Source of the DNA: a virus | Virus record (IMG/VR): IMGVR_UViG_3300015264_000040 | Coordinates: 1-33,795 of that record | Length of the DNA stretch: 33,795 nucleotides | Reading direction: 5' to 3' (one strand) | Part shown: one piece after another, positions 26,584-33,336 of the stretch | Position numbering within the stretch: position 1 is the first letter of the stretch | Layout of the letters: every line of letters begins with the position of its first letter | Program-made: the position numbers and the translations under genes | The notes under the pieces: generated by a model | Database searches by the model: none | What the model was told of the DNA's origin: nothing | What the model saw: the letters and a program-made list of their open reading frames with translations, nothing else

Positions 26584-27057
26584 TCAGGGGTTGCCTTTTG
26601 CCGCCCGGAAGCGCCTGACAGCCTCTTCGAGCCGATAGGCTTCTTCGTCCAAATCCTCATTTCGGCGAATGTTCCGCAAAGCCGACGCTCCGCGAACGGC
26701 CGCCGTCAGCAGCAGTTCCACCTCTGCCTCGGCTTGGGCATCTGTTAGCGGTTCTACATTCGGCCTGCCACATTCGGCAATCGCTCGTGCTCGCTCATTC
26801 AAAAAATCAACCTGCCTGCTCATCATCGCTCCTCTCCCAGCAGCCACTTTGATGTTTGCGCCCTGCCGCTGGAGCCATAGCGCGAAATGCTGCGGAAATT
26901 CGCCACCGTCCTTGCGCCAGTAGCCGTCGCCCAAGGCAATCCAGCCATGCGAGGCGAGAAATAGCCGATCATCAGCGCCCGTCATCTTCGCCGACATCGC
27001 GTCCACCCGTTCGCGCCGGGCCTCTGCGTGCGGTCGTGCCTTGTTGGCGATTTTCAT
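26584..27057 (-). CDS. Hypothetical phage protein
   Basis: 157 residues, ATG 27057 (ATGA overlap). Middle segment DDRLFLASHGWIALGDGYWRKDGGEF with a Trp/Gly pattern; C-terminal half helical (AEAEVELLLTAAVRGASALRNI...). An internal ATG pair (about 26824) is preceded by GGGAGAGGAG, so a second product of about 80 residues (MMSRQVDFLNERARAIAEC...) may be made. No family recognised. Confidence 0.55.
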   Translation of the reverse strand: MKIANKARPHAEARRERVDAMSAKMTGADDRLFLASHGWIALGDGYWRKDGGEFPQHFALWLQRQGANIKVAAGRGAMMSRQVDFLNERARAIAECGRPNVEPLTDAQAEAEVELLLTAAVRGASALRNIRRNEDLDEEAYRLEEAVRRFRAAKGNP

Positions 27058-27311
27058 GCGAGAACCGGAGGCATATCAGCTAATTTGCACTTTCGCGATT
27101 TCGTCCACGCTTCCATCCTATCGGCATGGGCCATTGCCGCGAGGTACACCGTATCGCTACCGCCGTTCACGCGGTGCAAATGAGCATAGGCCCTAACCGC
27201 CATGTGGCCGACCAGATCTTGGCCGCGAATCAGGAACACAGGTTCATCCTCGGGAATTTCCTGTGCCAGATCTTGAATTCTCTCGTTGTAGTCTTTTCTC
27301 GCGTGTAGCAT
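27054..27311 (-). CDS. Small phage protein (EPVFxxRGQD type)
   Basis: 85 residues, ATG 27311 with AAGGAG 6 nt upstream. Pattern EDEPVFLIRGQDLVGHMAVRAYAHL ... AHADRMEAW resembles a common small phage family of unknown role (pvF.lRaqD..a...v..wa). Overlaps its upstream neighbour by 68 nt out of frame, unusual in this operon of 4-nt overlaps. Confidence 0.6.
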   Translation of the reverse strand: MLHARKDYNERIQDLAQEIPEDEPVFLIRGQDLVGHMAVRAYAHLHRVNGGSDTVYLAAMAHADRMEAWTKSRKCKLADMPPVLA

Positions 27312-27429
27312 TTTTCTCCTTCATCGGATCAGACAATTTTGCCAGCGGCCACGGCACGAAGCGCTCTGCCAACAGTTCGCGCCGCCGCTCGGGGGTGACG
27401 AAGCGCTCATCAACACCATACGGATTCAC
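27244..27429 (-). CDS. Small protein with PYGxDxRFVxPE start motif
   Basis: 61 residues, GTG 27429 (GTGA overlap). Begins NPYGVDERFVTPERRREL, a motif repeated in the 23-residue gene at 27641. The C-terminus is strongly basic (REKRLQRENSRSGTGNSRG) and is the part overlapped by 27054-27311, so the natural end may be shorter. No function known. Confidence 0.5.
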   Translation of the reverse strand: MNPYGVDERFVTPERRRELLAERFVPWPLAKLSDPMKEKNATREKRLQRENSRSGTGNSRG

Positions 27430-27644
27430 GCTTCCACCGCAGTAGATAGAATCTCTCGTGCGATTGTGCGACAGATCAAATCCGCGTCTTCGCTCTCAAT
27501 TTCATATGAAGCGGCGATCTTTGATGCCGCTACCATGCCATCCTTGTGCTCAGTTTTGATTATCGTACTCAAAATCGAGACAATAACATTTCGTTCTCCA
27601 CCAACTAACGCAGGAAAAGTTGCAATCCAGTGCTCTGCCCTCAA
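27426..27644 (-). CDS. Hypothetical helical protein
   Basis: 72 residues, TTG 27644 (TTGA overlap) with GGAGAGGTGA upstream. IVSILSTIIKTEHKDGMVAASK and EDADLICRTIAREILSTAVEA are helical, with an acidic centre. No family recognised. Confidence 0.5.
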   Translation of the reverse strand: MRAEHWIATFPALVGGERNVIVSILSTIIKTEHKDGMVAASKIAASYEIESEDADLICRTIAREILSTAVEA

Positions 27645-27712
27645 GGTCTCACCTCTCCATGGATTCCCTCGGGGGAAACGAAGCGCGGGTCGGTACCGTA
27701 TGGGCTGCTCAT
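27641..27712 (-). CDS. 23-residue peptide with PYGxDxRFVxPE motif (truncated copy)
   Basis: ATG 27712, GGAG about 11 nt upstream, TGA overlaps the next TTG. SSPYGTDPRFVSPEG matches the start of the 27244 gene (NPYGVDERFVTPER). It looks like a short duplicate of that gene start. Below usual gene length; supported by motif and overlap. Confidence 0.4.
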   Translation of the reverse strand: MSSPYGTDPRFVSPEGIHGEVRP

Positions 27713-27716
27713 TCCG

Positions 27717-28247
27717 TTATTTTCTCCGTTTCTTGCCATGACGGTTTCCGTGACATGCTCCACATAAAACCACCAAGTCCTTAAGATGATCGGGCCATTC
27801 CCTGCCCCTGTTTTGGTAGGTTTTATGATGCACTTCAAGTTGGCCCAGTTTTGAAAACCTTCCATAGCAATCAAAACACTGCATGCCAGCAGCACGTTTC
27901 ATCCACGCCGCTAGTCCCAGCCAATATGCTGTGTCGCAAAACTCATCGTGAGGCAAATGTTCAAACACGTCCTGATCGTCCGCGTCACATATGCGTGCGT
28001 ATCTGCGACACTCAGAGTCAAGTTTTTCGTGAGCCAGGGCGTAGGCAGATCGATGTGCTTCAATCACATCTTCGTTATCTTTGTCTTCATCGAGCTCGGG
28101 CCAACGAATTCCATTTTGGCGAAACTCTCTGCGTTCTGCTCGCTGCGGAAATCCGTCTGGATGCCAAGGGAAAGACCGAGTGTTTAGCCATTTGGCCAGT
28201 AGCGCTTCGACGCCGCCATTGCGTTCAATGATTTCGCCGATAGTCAC
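27717..28247 (-). CDS. HNH endonuclease
   Basis: 176 residues, GTG 28247 (GTGA overlap). The C-terminal core is CFDC (Cys124, Cys127), LEVHHKTYQNRGRE (138-150) and LVVLCGACHGNRHGKK (158-172), i.e. a zinc-stabilised HNH site with His140-His141 and His166/His170. The N-terminal 115 residues are helical and acidic with no recognised domain. Could be a packaging- or recombination-associated nuclease or a homing nuclease. Confidence 0.8.
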   Translation of the reverse strand: MTIGEIIERNGGVEALLAKWLNTRSFPWHPDGFPQRAERREFRQNGIRWPELDEDKDNEDVIEAHRSAYALAHEKLDSECRRYARICDADDQDVFEHLPHDEFCDTAYWLGLAAWMKRAAGMQCFDCYGRFSKLGQLEVHHKTYQNRGREWPDHLKDLVVLCGACHGNRHGKKRRK

Positions 28248-28873
28248 AGACCAGCCTCTTCTCTCGCTCTCTTATCGCGGAGTTCCTGAACGGTTCGATC
28301 AATATCCGCCTGAGTGATTGGCTTAAAATCTGGGCTCGCAGGGGGAGCCTTAAAGCGCTTCCGCTTGTGGTCGAAGGTATTCATAACCTCACGCAGACGA
28401 GCATTCTCATCGGGCCTTTCCGGATGCCCTGGAGGTAGCGCCTTCAACGCTCCGGCTGGCAGCGCCAAGGGATCGTGACCTGTTTCGCTCGGCAACCCCT
28501 CAGGGAATTGATCGGTCGGCCCGCTCTCGATGCCGTCTACCGGACGGTATCGCGCACAGACGATCTGTCGCAATCCCAAGACCCCACACTTGTCCCATGA
28601 CCGATACAGAGCCACGGCTCTACGCACCATGTACCGCAGCGATTCCACGCTGGGACACATTGATGCGATAGCGTCTCCAATCACCGTCTGGGACGGCTGG
28701 TCTTGCGGGAAGAAGGCGATGGCGCCCAGCGACTTCGTAGCCGCGGCCACGGCCTGCGGATTGAGCGGCGTACAGGTCTCGGTTTCCCGCGTCGGCTGTT
28801 TCGTATGACGGCACCGCACAGCGCCGCGTTCGGTTGTTTCCCAACCAGTGTCTTCGCAAAACTCACAGATCAT
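28244..28873 (-). CDS. Hypothetical protein with N-terminal zinc knuckle
   Basis: 209 residues, ATG 28873 (ATGA overlap). MICEFCEDTGW (Cys3, Cys6) and RCRHT (Cys21, His23) suggest a small zinc site. Then FFPQDQPSQTVIGDAIASMC and MVRRAVALYRSWDKCGVLGL, helical and reminiscent of replication-associated phage proteins. The C-terminal third is charged (QADIDRTVQELRDKRAREE). It follows the DUF1376 gene, so a helicase-loading or replication role is plausible but unproven. Confidence 0.55.
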   Translation of the reverse strand: MICEFCEDTGWETTERGAVRCRHTKQPTRETETCTPLNPQAVAAATKSLGAIAFFPQDQPSQTVIGDAIASMCPSVESLRYMVRRAVALYRSWDKCGVLGLRQIVCARYRPVDGIESGPTDQFPEGLPSETGHDPLALPAGALKALPPGHPERPDENARLREVMNTFDHKRKRFKAPPASPDFKPITQADIDRTVQELRDKRAREEAGL

Positions 28874-29838
28874 CGTGTCCTCCCAAAAGCTTCTATGGAA
28901 TCTGCCAGCTCGTCAATAGTGGCCCGTCCGTTCTTTCGAGGGATTAACTCCGGCATTCGGTTTTCGTCCTCGTAGCGCTCGTCGTTTAGCCAGCCTTGCG
29001 CAAATTTTATCTTGATCGTGGAATCGGCTGCGCACTGCTTTGAGTACCGCTTAGCTCCTTTGAAAACCTTGACGGCCAACTCGTGAGTATGGACTTTTCG
29101 CTCGAAGGTGTCCATCCCAGCTTGTTTGCCATCTCGACCAGGGAAAACGTCCCAGAAGGCATCCCACCATTTCCCGCGCTCTTCGCCCAGCGCCTTGCGA
29201 ATCTGTTCCGTGGTACGGTGCCCGTTTTTCCGGGCGTGCCCATTCGAGGAAGGGGACGTCAAAACAAGCGCCGTAGGCGCGGGGGGCTTAGGGGGTTCTT
29301 CTTCTATAGCAGTAGGAGAAGCAGAAGGAGAGCATTGCACAGCGGATGCACGTGCATCGCTCTGCTCTTTTAATTTCTTGTATTTATCCCATCGCACCGT
29401 AGCGGCCTCAGATTTTATTTCAGAAAATTCTTTCGATTTTTCTCTAGAATTTTCCTGTTTTTTGTTAAAAAACCTTCCGTCCCGCTCGAAGAAACAGGGC
29501 GAAATCGAAGGCCAAATCTTGGTGACATACCCAAAGGTTCGGCCCATGATAACCGCGAGGCGCTTGAGGTCGGACGGGACGCCGTTGTTGAGCCAGGAAT
29601 GGTTCAGGAGCCGGATGTAGAATCCGAACTCTCGATCATCCATTGCCTTAACGTTTTCGTCTGTGTCGCAATCCTTTGGATACCATTGGAATGCTGGAGC
29701 CTTTTCTGACGTATGGTCTCTCCCTTCGATGAGAGGTGCGTGTGGGCCGGCAGGTCGAAGGTTCATGACCGGCCCGGTCACGCGGAGTCGGGAGCTACCC
29801 GACGTGTCTATTTTCGCACGGGCTGCCACCCGAATCAA
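28870..29838 (-). CDS. DUF1376-type phage replication protein
   Basis: 322 residues if TTG 29838 (TTGA overlap) is used, 298 from ATG 29766. APAFQWYPKDCDTDENVKAM then FGFYIRLLNHSWLNNGVPSD (about 48-90) is the DUF1376 domain found in phage DnaT/replication-initiator-like proteins. A Lys/Glu-rich and Pro-rich linker follows, then a C-terminal domain (WWDAFWDVFPGRDGKQAG; YSKQCAADSTIKIKFAQGWLND) similar to primosomal protein ends. It probably recruits helicase to the origin. Confidence 0.7.
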   Translation of the reverse strand: MIRVAARAKIDTSGSSRLRVTGPVMNLRPAGPHAPLIEGRDHTSEKAPAFQWYPKDCDTDENVKAMDDREFGFYIRLLNHSWLNNGVPSDLKRLAVIMGRTFGYVTKIWPSISPCFFERDGRFFNKKQENSREKSKEFSEIKSEAATVRWDKYKKLKEQSDARASAVQCSPSASPTAIEEEPPKPPAPTALVLTSPSSNGHARKNGHRTTEQIRKALGEERGKWWDAFWDVFPGRDGKQAGMDTFERKVHTHELAVKVFKGAKRYSKQCAADSTIKIKFAQGWLNDERYEDENRMPELIPRKNGRATIDELADSIEAFGRTR

Positions 29839-30017
29839 GTGATACTATCACCGTTTGCGCGTGAAAGCACGTCCTTGAGAGCCCGCGCCACGGTGAAACA
29901 GTCGCGATGTCCCGGCTTGCTCATGAACCACTCACGCTGCTCTGAGGGCATTGCCAAGACTTCTGCCTCGGTGGCTAGCAGCCGGTCGCATGCTTCAATG
30001 AGACCCTCAACTCTCAC
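29835..30017 (-). CDS. Small helical hypothetical protein
   Basis: 60 residues from GTG 30017 (GTGA overlap), or 64 from GTG 30029. VEGLIEACDRLLATEAEVLAM then FTVARALKDVLSRANGD. All-helical. No family recognised. Confidence 0.5.
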   Translation of the reverse strand: MRVEGLIEACDRLLATEAEVLAMPSEQREWFMSKPGHRDCFTVARALKDVLSRANGDSIT

Positions 30018-30196
30018 TTGGCTCCACACGCAATTGCAAGGGCCTTGCGGCGTTCCTGGTCCACGATCTTGGCGACATGCTGACGGGTGCAGCCAGCTAA
30101 CTTGGCGATGTCATCGGGGCTCAGCCAAAGAGCCTCACAATGCAGCCGCCAGATGAGCGTTCGGCGGTTGCTGATGGCCAGGCCGCGGGTGGTCAT
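30014..30196 (-). CDS. Small helix-turn-helix protein
   Basis: 60 residues from ATG 30196 (ATGA overlap). LSPDDIAKLAGCTRQHVAKIV (about 31-51) is a helix-turn-helix of the sigma-70 region 4/XRE class: helix, turn AGCT, recognition helix RQHVAKIV. Basic flanks. Could be a regulator of this operon. Confidence 0.6.
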   Translation of the reverse strand: MTTRGLAISNRRTLIWRLHCEALWLSPDDIAKLAGCTRQHVAKIVDQERRKALAIACGAK

Positions 30197-30444
30197 GACT
30201 TGCGCTCTAGAGCATCGATAGCGGTGCAGCACGCCAAGCACACGGTACAGTGAGCTGGGTCGCAATCATGTACTGGAGCAGCCTCTAAGGCCCGCTGTAT
30301 GCTCATAAGCGCCGCCCGCAGCCGCTCGTTCTCACCATCAGCCGCAACTATCCGCAGCGCATCCTCATCTGTTTGGCATTGGCCGACCAGTCGGTCGCCT
30401 TCGTACAGGTTGCGCGTGACTTTGGTGCCGGTCCGATAACTCAC
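30193..30444 (-). CDS. Small protein with coiled coil and cysteine cluster
   Basis: 83 residues, GTG 30444 (GTGA overlap). A beta start (GTKVTRNLYEGDRLVGQC), a coil (DGENERLRAALMSIQRALEA) and a C-terminal cluster CDPAHCTVCLACC with His. No family recognised. Confidence 0.5.
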   Translation of the reverse strand: MSYRTGTKVTRNLYEGDRLVGQCQTDEDALRIVAADGENERLRAALMSIQRALEAAPVHDCDPAHCTVCLACCTAIDALERKS

Positions 30445-31013
30445 CTAATTGCCCCAGGATTTACATTACTGCTCCTGCGTGGGCTGGTTCTTGCCACGTT
30501 CGCATCCCATCCAGCTTTAATCCTCCACCTTATGGTGCTTTCGCCAAGATCCTTACTACCATATACCTCAGGCTGGCGAAGAAACACCTTGTCGATACTC
30601 AGTCCTATCCTTAAACGGCGGCGAATAGTGGTCACCGCTATTCCAGTTTCTCTTGACCACGCAGAAAGCGACTGTCGTTTTCCTTCGTGCTCGATATATG
30701 AGCACTGCCGTGTATTATTCTGCTGCTGAATTGGCGTAGCCCATCGAAGGTTTCCAGGCTCATAATTTCCATCGTTGTTGATACGGTCAACAGAATATTC
30801 GGGGGAAGGCCTTGGACCGATCTCGGCGAGTAACTCCGAGCAAAAAACCACCGCGCTTGCTTTCCATTCAGGGGACATTTTAATGCCGCGACCGCCGTAG
30901 TAATTTCTCTGTTCATACTTCAGAGAATAGCAGCGCTTTTTGATTTGCTTCCACGCCCTATAAAACACACGGGTTTCCTCGTTAGATTCCAACCTAGCCG
31001 TTCTAATCGCCAT
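30441..31013 (-). CDS. HNH-type endonuclease (YGGRGI family) with C-terminal DNA-binding repeat
   Basis: 190 residues, ATG 31013 (GAGGAGG 10 nt upstream). YYGGRGIKMSPEW (38-50), EYSVDRINNDGNYEPGNLRWAT (72-92, split) and IQQQNN are the family signature. The C-terminal third has two NUMOD-like helix-turn segments (KRQSLSAWSRETGIAVTTI; ESTIRWRIKAGWDANVA) usually used for site recognition by homing nucleases. Paralogue of 12213-12644. Likely a mobile free-standing homing endonuclease. Confidence 0.8.
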   Translation of the reverse strand: MAIRTARLESNEETRVFYRAWKQIKKRCYSLKYEQRNYYGGRGIKMSPEWKASAVVFCSELLAEIGPRPSPEYSVDRINNDGNYEPGNLRWATPIQQQNNTRQCSYIEHEGKRQSLSAWSRETGIAVTTIRRRLRIGLSIDKVFLRQPEVYGSKDLGESTIRWRIKAGWDANVARTSPRRSSNVNPGAIR

Positions 31014-31053
31014 TACGCTTTTGCCTCCTCAATGTGAATCACGGCCCCTGGAA

Positions 31054-31509
31054 CTACAACCACTTCGACCTCCGCATGAGGCCGCTCATCTCATAGTGCG
31101 TCTTGAAGCCTTCCACGCTGGCCGGGAAATCGACACTGGCGATCCAGGTGCGAAATCCCCGCGCCCGCTCTTTGTTGTGCCAGTCGAGTTGCGCTTTCGA
31201 CGGCTTGCCGTTGCGTGCCTTAAATTCTACCCATAACATTTCACATGCGCCCAAATGACCACAATTTCCGCTCATTGGTCTCATGAAAAGATAGTCAGCC
31301 ATCCCGATCTCGCCGAAGCCCTTGCCGCGGCTCTTGTCGCTTACCGGGTCAGTGCGGAGCGCTCGCCAGCCGTCTTCCTGCATGAGCTTCACACACTCAT
31401 CCTGTATGTCGTCCTCGCTAGCATCAGGACAGGGCGCGGGTTGCGCCCCCTCGGGTGGTTGCTTAAGTCGCGCGTAGTGCTCGTCCAGTTGCTCTTGTGT
31501 CCATCCCAT
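31054..31509 (-). CDS. VRR-NUC domain nuclease
   Basis: 151 residues, ATG 31509 with AGGAG 6 nt upstream. GFGEIGMADYLFM (64-76) and MLWVEFKARNGKPSKAQLDWH (91-111, split by role: Asp72, Glu95, Lys97, Gln107) are the VRR-NUC PD-(D/E)XK active site. Phage members resolve branched DNA or Holliday junctions in replication and packaging. N-terminal 40 residues are acidic. No fused helicase. Confident domain call; substrate inferred. Confidence 0.85.
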   Translation of the reverse strand: MGWTQEQLDEHYARLKQPPEGAQPAPCPDASEDDIQDECVKLMQEDGWRALRTDPVSDKSRGKGFGEIGMADYLFMRPMSGNCGHLGACEMLWVEFKARNGKPSKAQLDWHNKERARGFRTWIASVDFPASVEGFKTHYEMSGLMRRSKWL

Positions 31510-31518
31510 GAAAAGCTC

Positions 31519-32142
31519 CTAGAACGGCACGTCATCGCTGCTCGCGCTGCCATCGGCCACGGCCTCGGCAGCCGGGTTGCGCTTGTTGCGCTCCTTGCGC
31601 GTGCCCTTCTGGTGTGAGCCGCCCATCTCGATAACCGACGCCAGAGGAGCGCCATTCTCGGCGGCGACATCAGCCGCGCTCATGATTTCGGGCTCTGCGA
31701 TGGCGATAGGCGTTGGGGTCGGAAACGGTGGTGGCGTGATGATAGGCTCCTTCTTCGCCTGCTCGGCATCTTCCTGCGCTTGCGCCTTTTCCTGGAGGTC
31801 CAAGACCATCTGGCGATCAGTGTCGGTCATTGCCTTGACCGCGACCTCTTCGCCAGTGTCGTTGCGAATGATGCGCTTCTTTCCCGGCTCTGGGCTATCA
31901 AGCTCCACGCGACACTCGATCATGCGGTACTCGAATCCGTTGTCAATGAGTCCGCTAAGTCGAACTACTATACCTTGCTGGAGAGCTATGTCGGCCTTAA
32001 GCTGGCTTACTATCTCCTTCTGGCGAAGCTCGATGCTCTGCTGCATCTTACTCGCACGGGCGGATTCTTTAGCCATTTCGGCTATTTCTGAGTCACTGAA
32101 CTGATACTTCAGGTGCTCCGTGAACTTCTGGTTTTGTTGCAC
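31519..32142 (-). CDS. Coiled-coil phage protein with SSB-like acidic tail
   Basis: 207 residues, GTG 32142 with AAGGAG 4 nt upstream. Helical N-terminal half (SDSEIAEMAKESARASKMQQ; IELRQKEIVSQLKADIALQ), a beta block (GFEYRMIECRVELDSPEPGK; DTGEEVAVKAMT) of a kind common in phage recombination operons, a Pro-rich linker and a basic patch (GTRKERNKRN), ending SASSDDVPF. The end copies the DDDIPF tip by which bacterial SSB recruits repair proteins. No OB fold is evident, so it may be an SSB mimic or adaptor. Confidence 0.65.
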   Translation of the reverse strand: MQQNQKFTEHLKYQFSDSEIAEMAKESARASKMQQSIELRQKEIVSQLKADIALQQGIVVRLSGLIDNGFEYRMIECRVELDSPEPGKKRIIRNDTGEEVAVKAMTDTDRQMVLDLQEKAQAQEDAEQAKKEPIITPPPFPTPTPIAIAEPEIMSAADVAAENGAPLASVIEMGGSHQKGTRKERNKRNPAAEAVADGSASSDDVPF

Positions 32143-32281
32143 TTGTCTCCTTCGCTCTTACTTCGTTGATAACATCAAACTCTACAGCGTAGGTCCTGAG
32201 GCATCGCCAGCAGCGATACCTTCCGTTTATCGGGAGGCTTATAGCGCCGTGAAAGTGTGTGCAGATCCAGCGGCCTATCAT
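32093..32281 (-). CDS. Small protein with CxxC zinc motif
   Basis: 62 residues, ATG 32281 (ATGA overlap). WICTHFHGAISLPINGRYRC then CWRCLRTYAVEF: Cys7, His10, Cys24 and Cys27 are a possible zinc site. The C-terminal 17 residues overlap the next gene start by 50 nt. No family recognised. Confidence 0.55.
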   Translation of the reverse strand: MIGRWICTHFHGAISLPINGRYRCWRCLRTYAVEFDVINEVRAKETSATKPEVHGAPEVSVQ

Positions 32282-32433
32282 TCTGCGTCACGATCCTTGA
32301 TTTTATCTAGCAGCGTAAGTAATATAAGATCTTTGGGATATAGCTCTAAAATAGCTCGGATTTCTGCGATGATAGCCCTACGCTCTTGCCGAGCCCCCTT
32401 TTCTCGCTCAATGTTTTGCAGAGCCGTGCTCAT
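32278..32433 (-). CDS. 51-residue helical protein
   Basis: ATG 32433 has AGGAGG at 8-nt spacing and overlaps the previous stop (ATGA); an earlier ATG at 32469 would add 12 residues without a ribosome site. STALQNIEREKGARQERRAII and LILLTLLDKIKDRDAE are amphipathic helices. No family recognised. Confidence 0.55.
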   Translation of the reverse strand: MSTALQNIEREKGARQERRAIIAEIRAILELYPKDLILLTLLDKIKDRDAE

Positions 32434-32510
32434 CTGTACATCCTCCTGACAGCCAGGGCAATGCAGCAAAATACGAGGAACAGGGCGATGGGCGCGAATA
32501 TTCTAAGCAT
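32430..32510 (-). CDS. 26-residue single-helix membrane peptide
   Basis: ATG 32510 with AAAGGA 10 nt upstream; it overlaps the previous stop by 8 nt, and its TGA overlaps the ATG of the next gene. MLRIFAPIALFLVFCCIAL is a full membrane helix and the end (AVRRMYR) is positively charged, so the C-terminus would stay in the cytoplasm. Tiny membrane peptides of this size in phages regulate lysis or block host functions; role unknown. Confidence 0.5.
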   Translation of the reverse strand: MLRIFAPIALFLVFCCIALAVRRMYR

Positions 32511-32733
32511 TGGGCGCATCCTTTCCCTGTCGCTTATTGTCTAACTCCATAGCCTCAGCCTGCGTCCACGGCTTAGGGCGCCGCTTGCGCACCGCTGGCG
32601 TAGTGCCGTTGCCCGCTGCCAGGCACCGAGTATGCGCGTAGACCATATCCTTGAAGCGTGCCTGCTCCTCTGGCGTAAGGCTGGCCCAGAGCTCGAATGC
32701 TGCGGCGACTCGGTCATTACGCTGACGGCTCAT
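32503..32733 (-). CDS. Small hypothetical protein
   Basis: 76 residues, ATG 32733 (ATGA overlap). Helical N-terminus (VAAAFELWASLTPEEQARFK; VYAHTRC) and a very basic C-terminus (KRRPKPWTQAEAMELDNKRQG). No family recognised. Confidence 0.55.
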   Translation of the reverse strand: MSRQRNDRVAAAFELWASLTPEEQARFKDMVYAHTRCLAAGNGTTPAVRKRRPKPWTQAEAMELDNKRQGKDAPNA

Positions 32734-33056
32734 TTGCTCACCGCGTGCCAGCAGGATAGAGTTTTCTTCATGATGGTGTCTGGGCCGTTGGGCACATGGA
32801 TCGAAGAATAGCCGACCTTGTTGACCACGACCGCCGTCTTATAGGCCCAGCACTCCTTCACGTTGTACGGATTGTTGCCGTTGTAAAAGTTGTCCTCGCA
32901 TCCATCGCACATAGCCTTGTTTGGATAGACATATTCTGATGGATGGTTGAAAGTTCGAGTGATTGTTCCTCTGCCGTGGATGCGCTTGCCCTCGCGCAGC
33001 TTGTTGTCTGTGTGGATAGCCGTGCCGTCCACCATTACCAACGCCATGCTACTCAT
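32730..33056 (-). CDS. Hypothetical cysteine-containing protein
   Basis: 108 residues, ATG 33056 (ATGA overlap with the 45-residue gene). HGRGTITRTFNHPSEY, MCDGCEDNFYNGNNPYN, KECWAYKTAVVVNKVGYSSI, and SCWHAVSK at the end: Cys49, Cys52, about Cys69 and Cys102 could bind zinc. Not recognised as a named family. Confidence 0.6.
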   Translation of the reverse strand: MSSMALVMVDGTAIHTDNKLREGKRIHGRGTITRTFNHPSEYVYPNKAMCDGCEDNFYNGNNPYNVKECWAYKTAVVVNKVGYSSIHVPNGPDTIMKKTLSCWHAVSK

Positions 33057-33190
33057 TTGCGCTCCTCTCTCCGCACCCGATTCTCGATGGTCGGGTAGGT
33101 CGTAGTGCCATTGGACGCCCCATCCTTGGTGTACGTCAGCCTGGATTGACCGACTCGCTTCAGATCACGTACTCGTTTGTTGGCCTTCAT
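33053..33190 (-). CDS. 45-residue basic protein
   Basis: ATG 33190, AAGGAG 5 nt upstream, TGA overlapping ATG 33056. MKANKRVRDLKRVGQSRLTY then KDGASNGTTTYPTIENRVRR. Rich in Lys/Arg, no recognised fold. Exact overlaps on both sides support it. Confidence 0.55.
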   Translation of the reverse strand: MKANKRVRDLKRVGQSRLTYTKDGASNGTTTYPTIENRVRREERK

Positions 33191-33336
33191 TTTGTCTCCT
33201 TCGCTTCTTTGCGCTTCTGATTATTGGCCCGTAGCCTCTGCTGAATCTGCTCCTTCACCTGAGCGCACCTGGGGCACTTACACGGAGAATGTGCCGCCAA
33301 CAGGTGAGCCGAACTGCGAGAGATGTTCAGCCGCAT
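33187..33336 (-). CDS. 49-residue protein with CKCPRC motif
   Basis: ATG 33336 directly follows the preceding TAG; TGA overlaps ATG 33190 (ATGA). HSPCKCPRCAQVKEQI has three closely spaced cysteines (19, 21, 24), with a basic helical tail (QRLRANNQKRKEAKE). Possibly a metal-binding micro-protein. Confidence 0.5.
   Translation of the reverse strand: MRLNISRSSAHLLAAHSPCKCPRCAQVKEQIQQRLRANNQKRKEAKETK

Noticed and set aside
29839-29851. Perfect 13-bp palindrome GTGATACTATCAC as an operator.
   Set aside because: A 6-1-6 palindrome is expected several times by chance in a sequence of this length, and it lies inside coding overlap without promoter.
31013-31045. A 9-codon frame (MIHIEEAKA) just before the HNH gene as leader peptide.
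   Set aside because: Too short to support; it only spans the ribosome site of the HNH gene.
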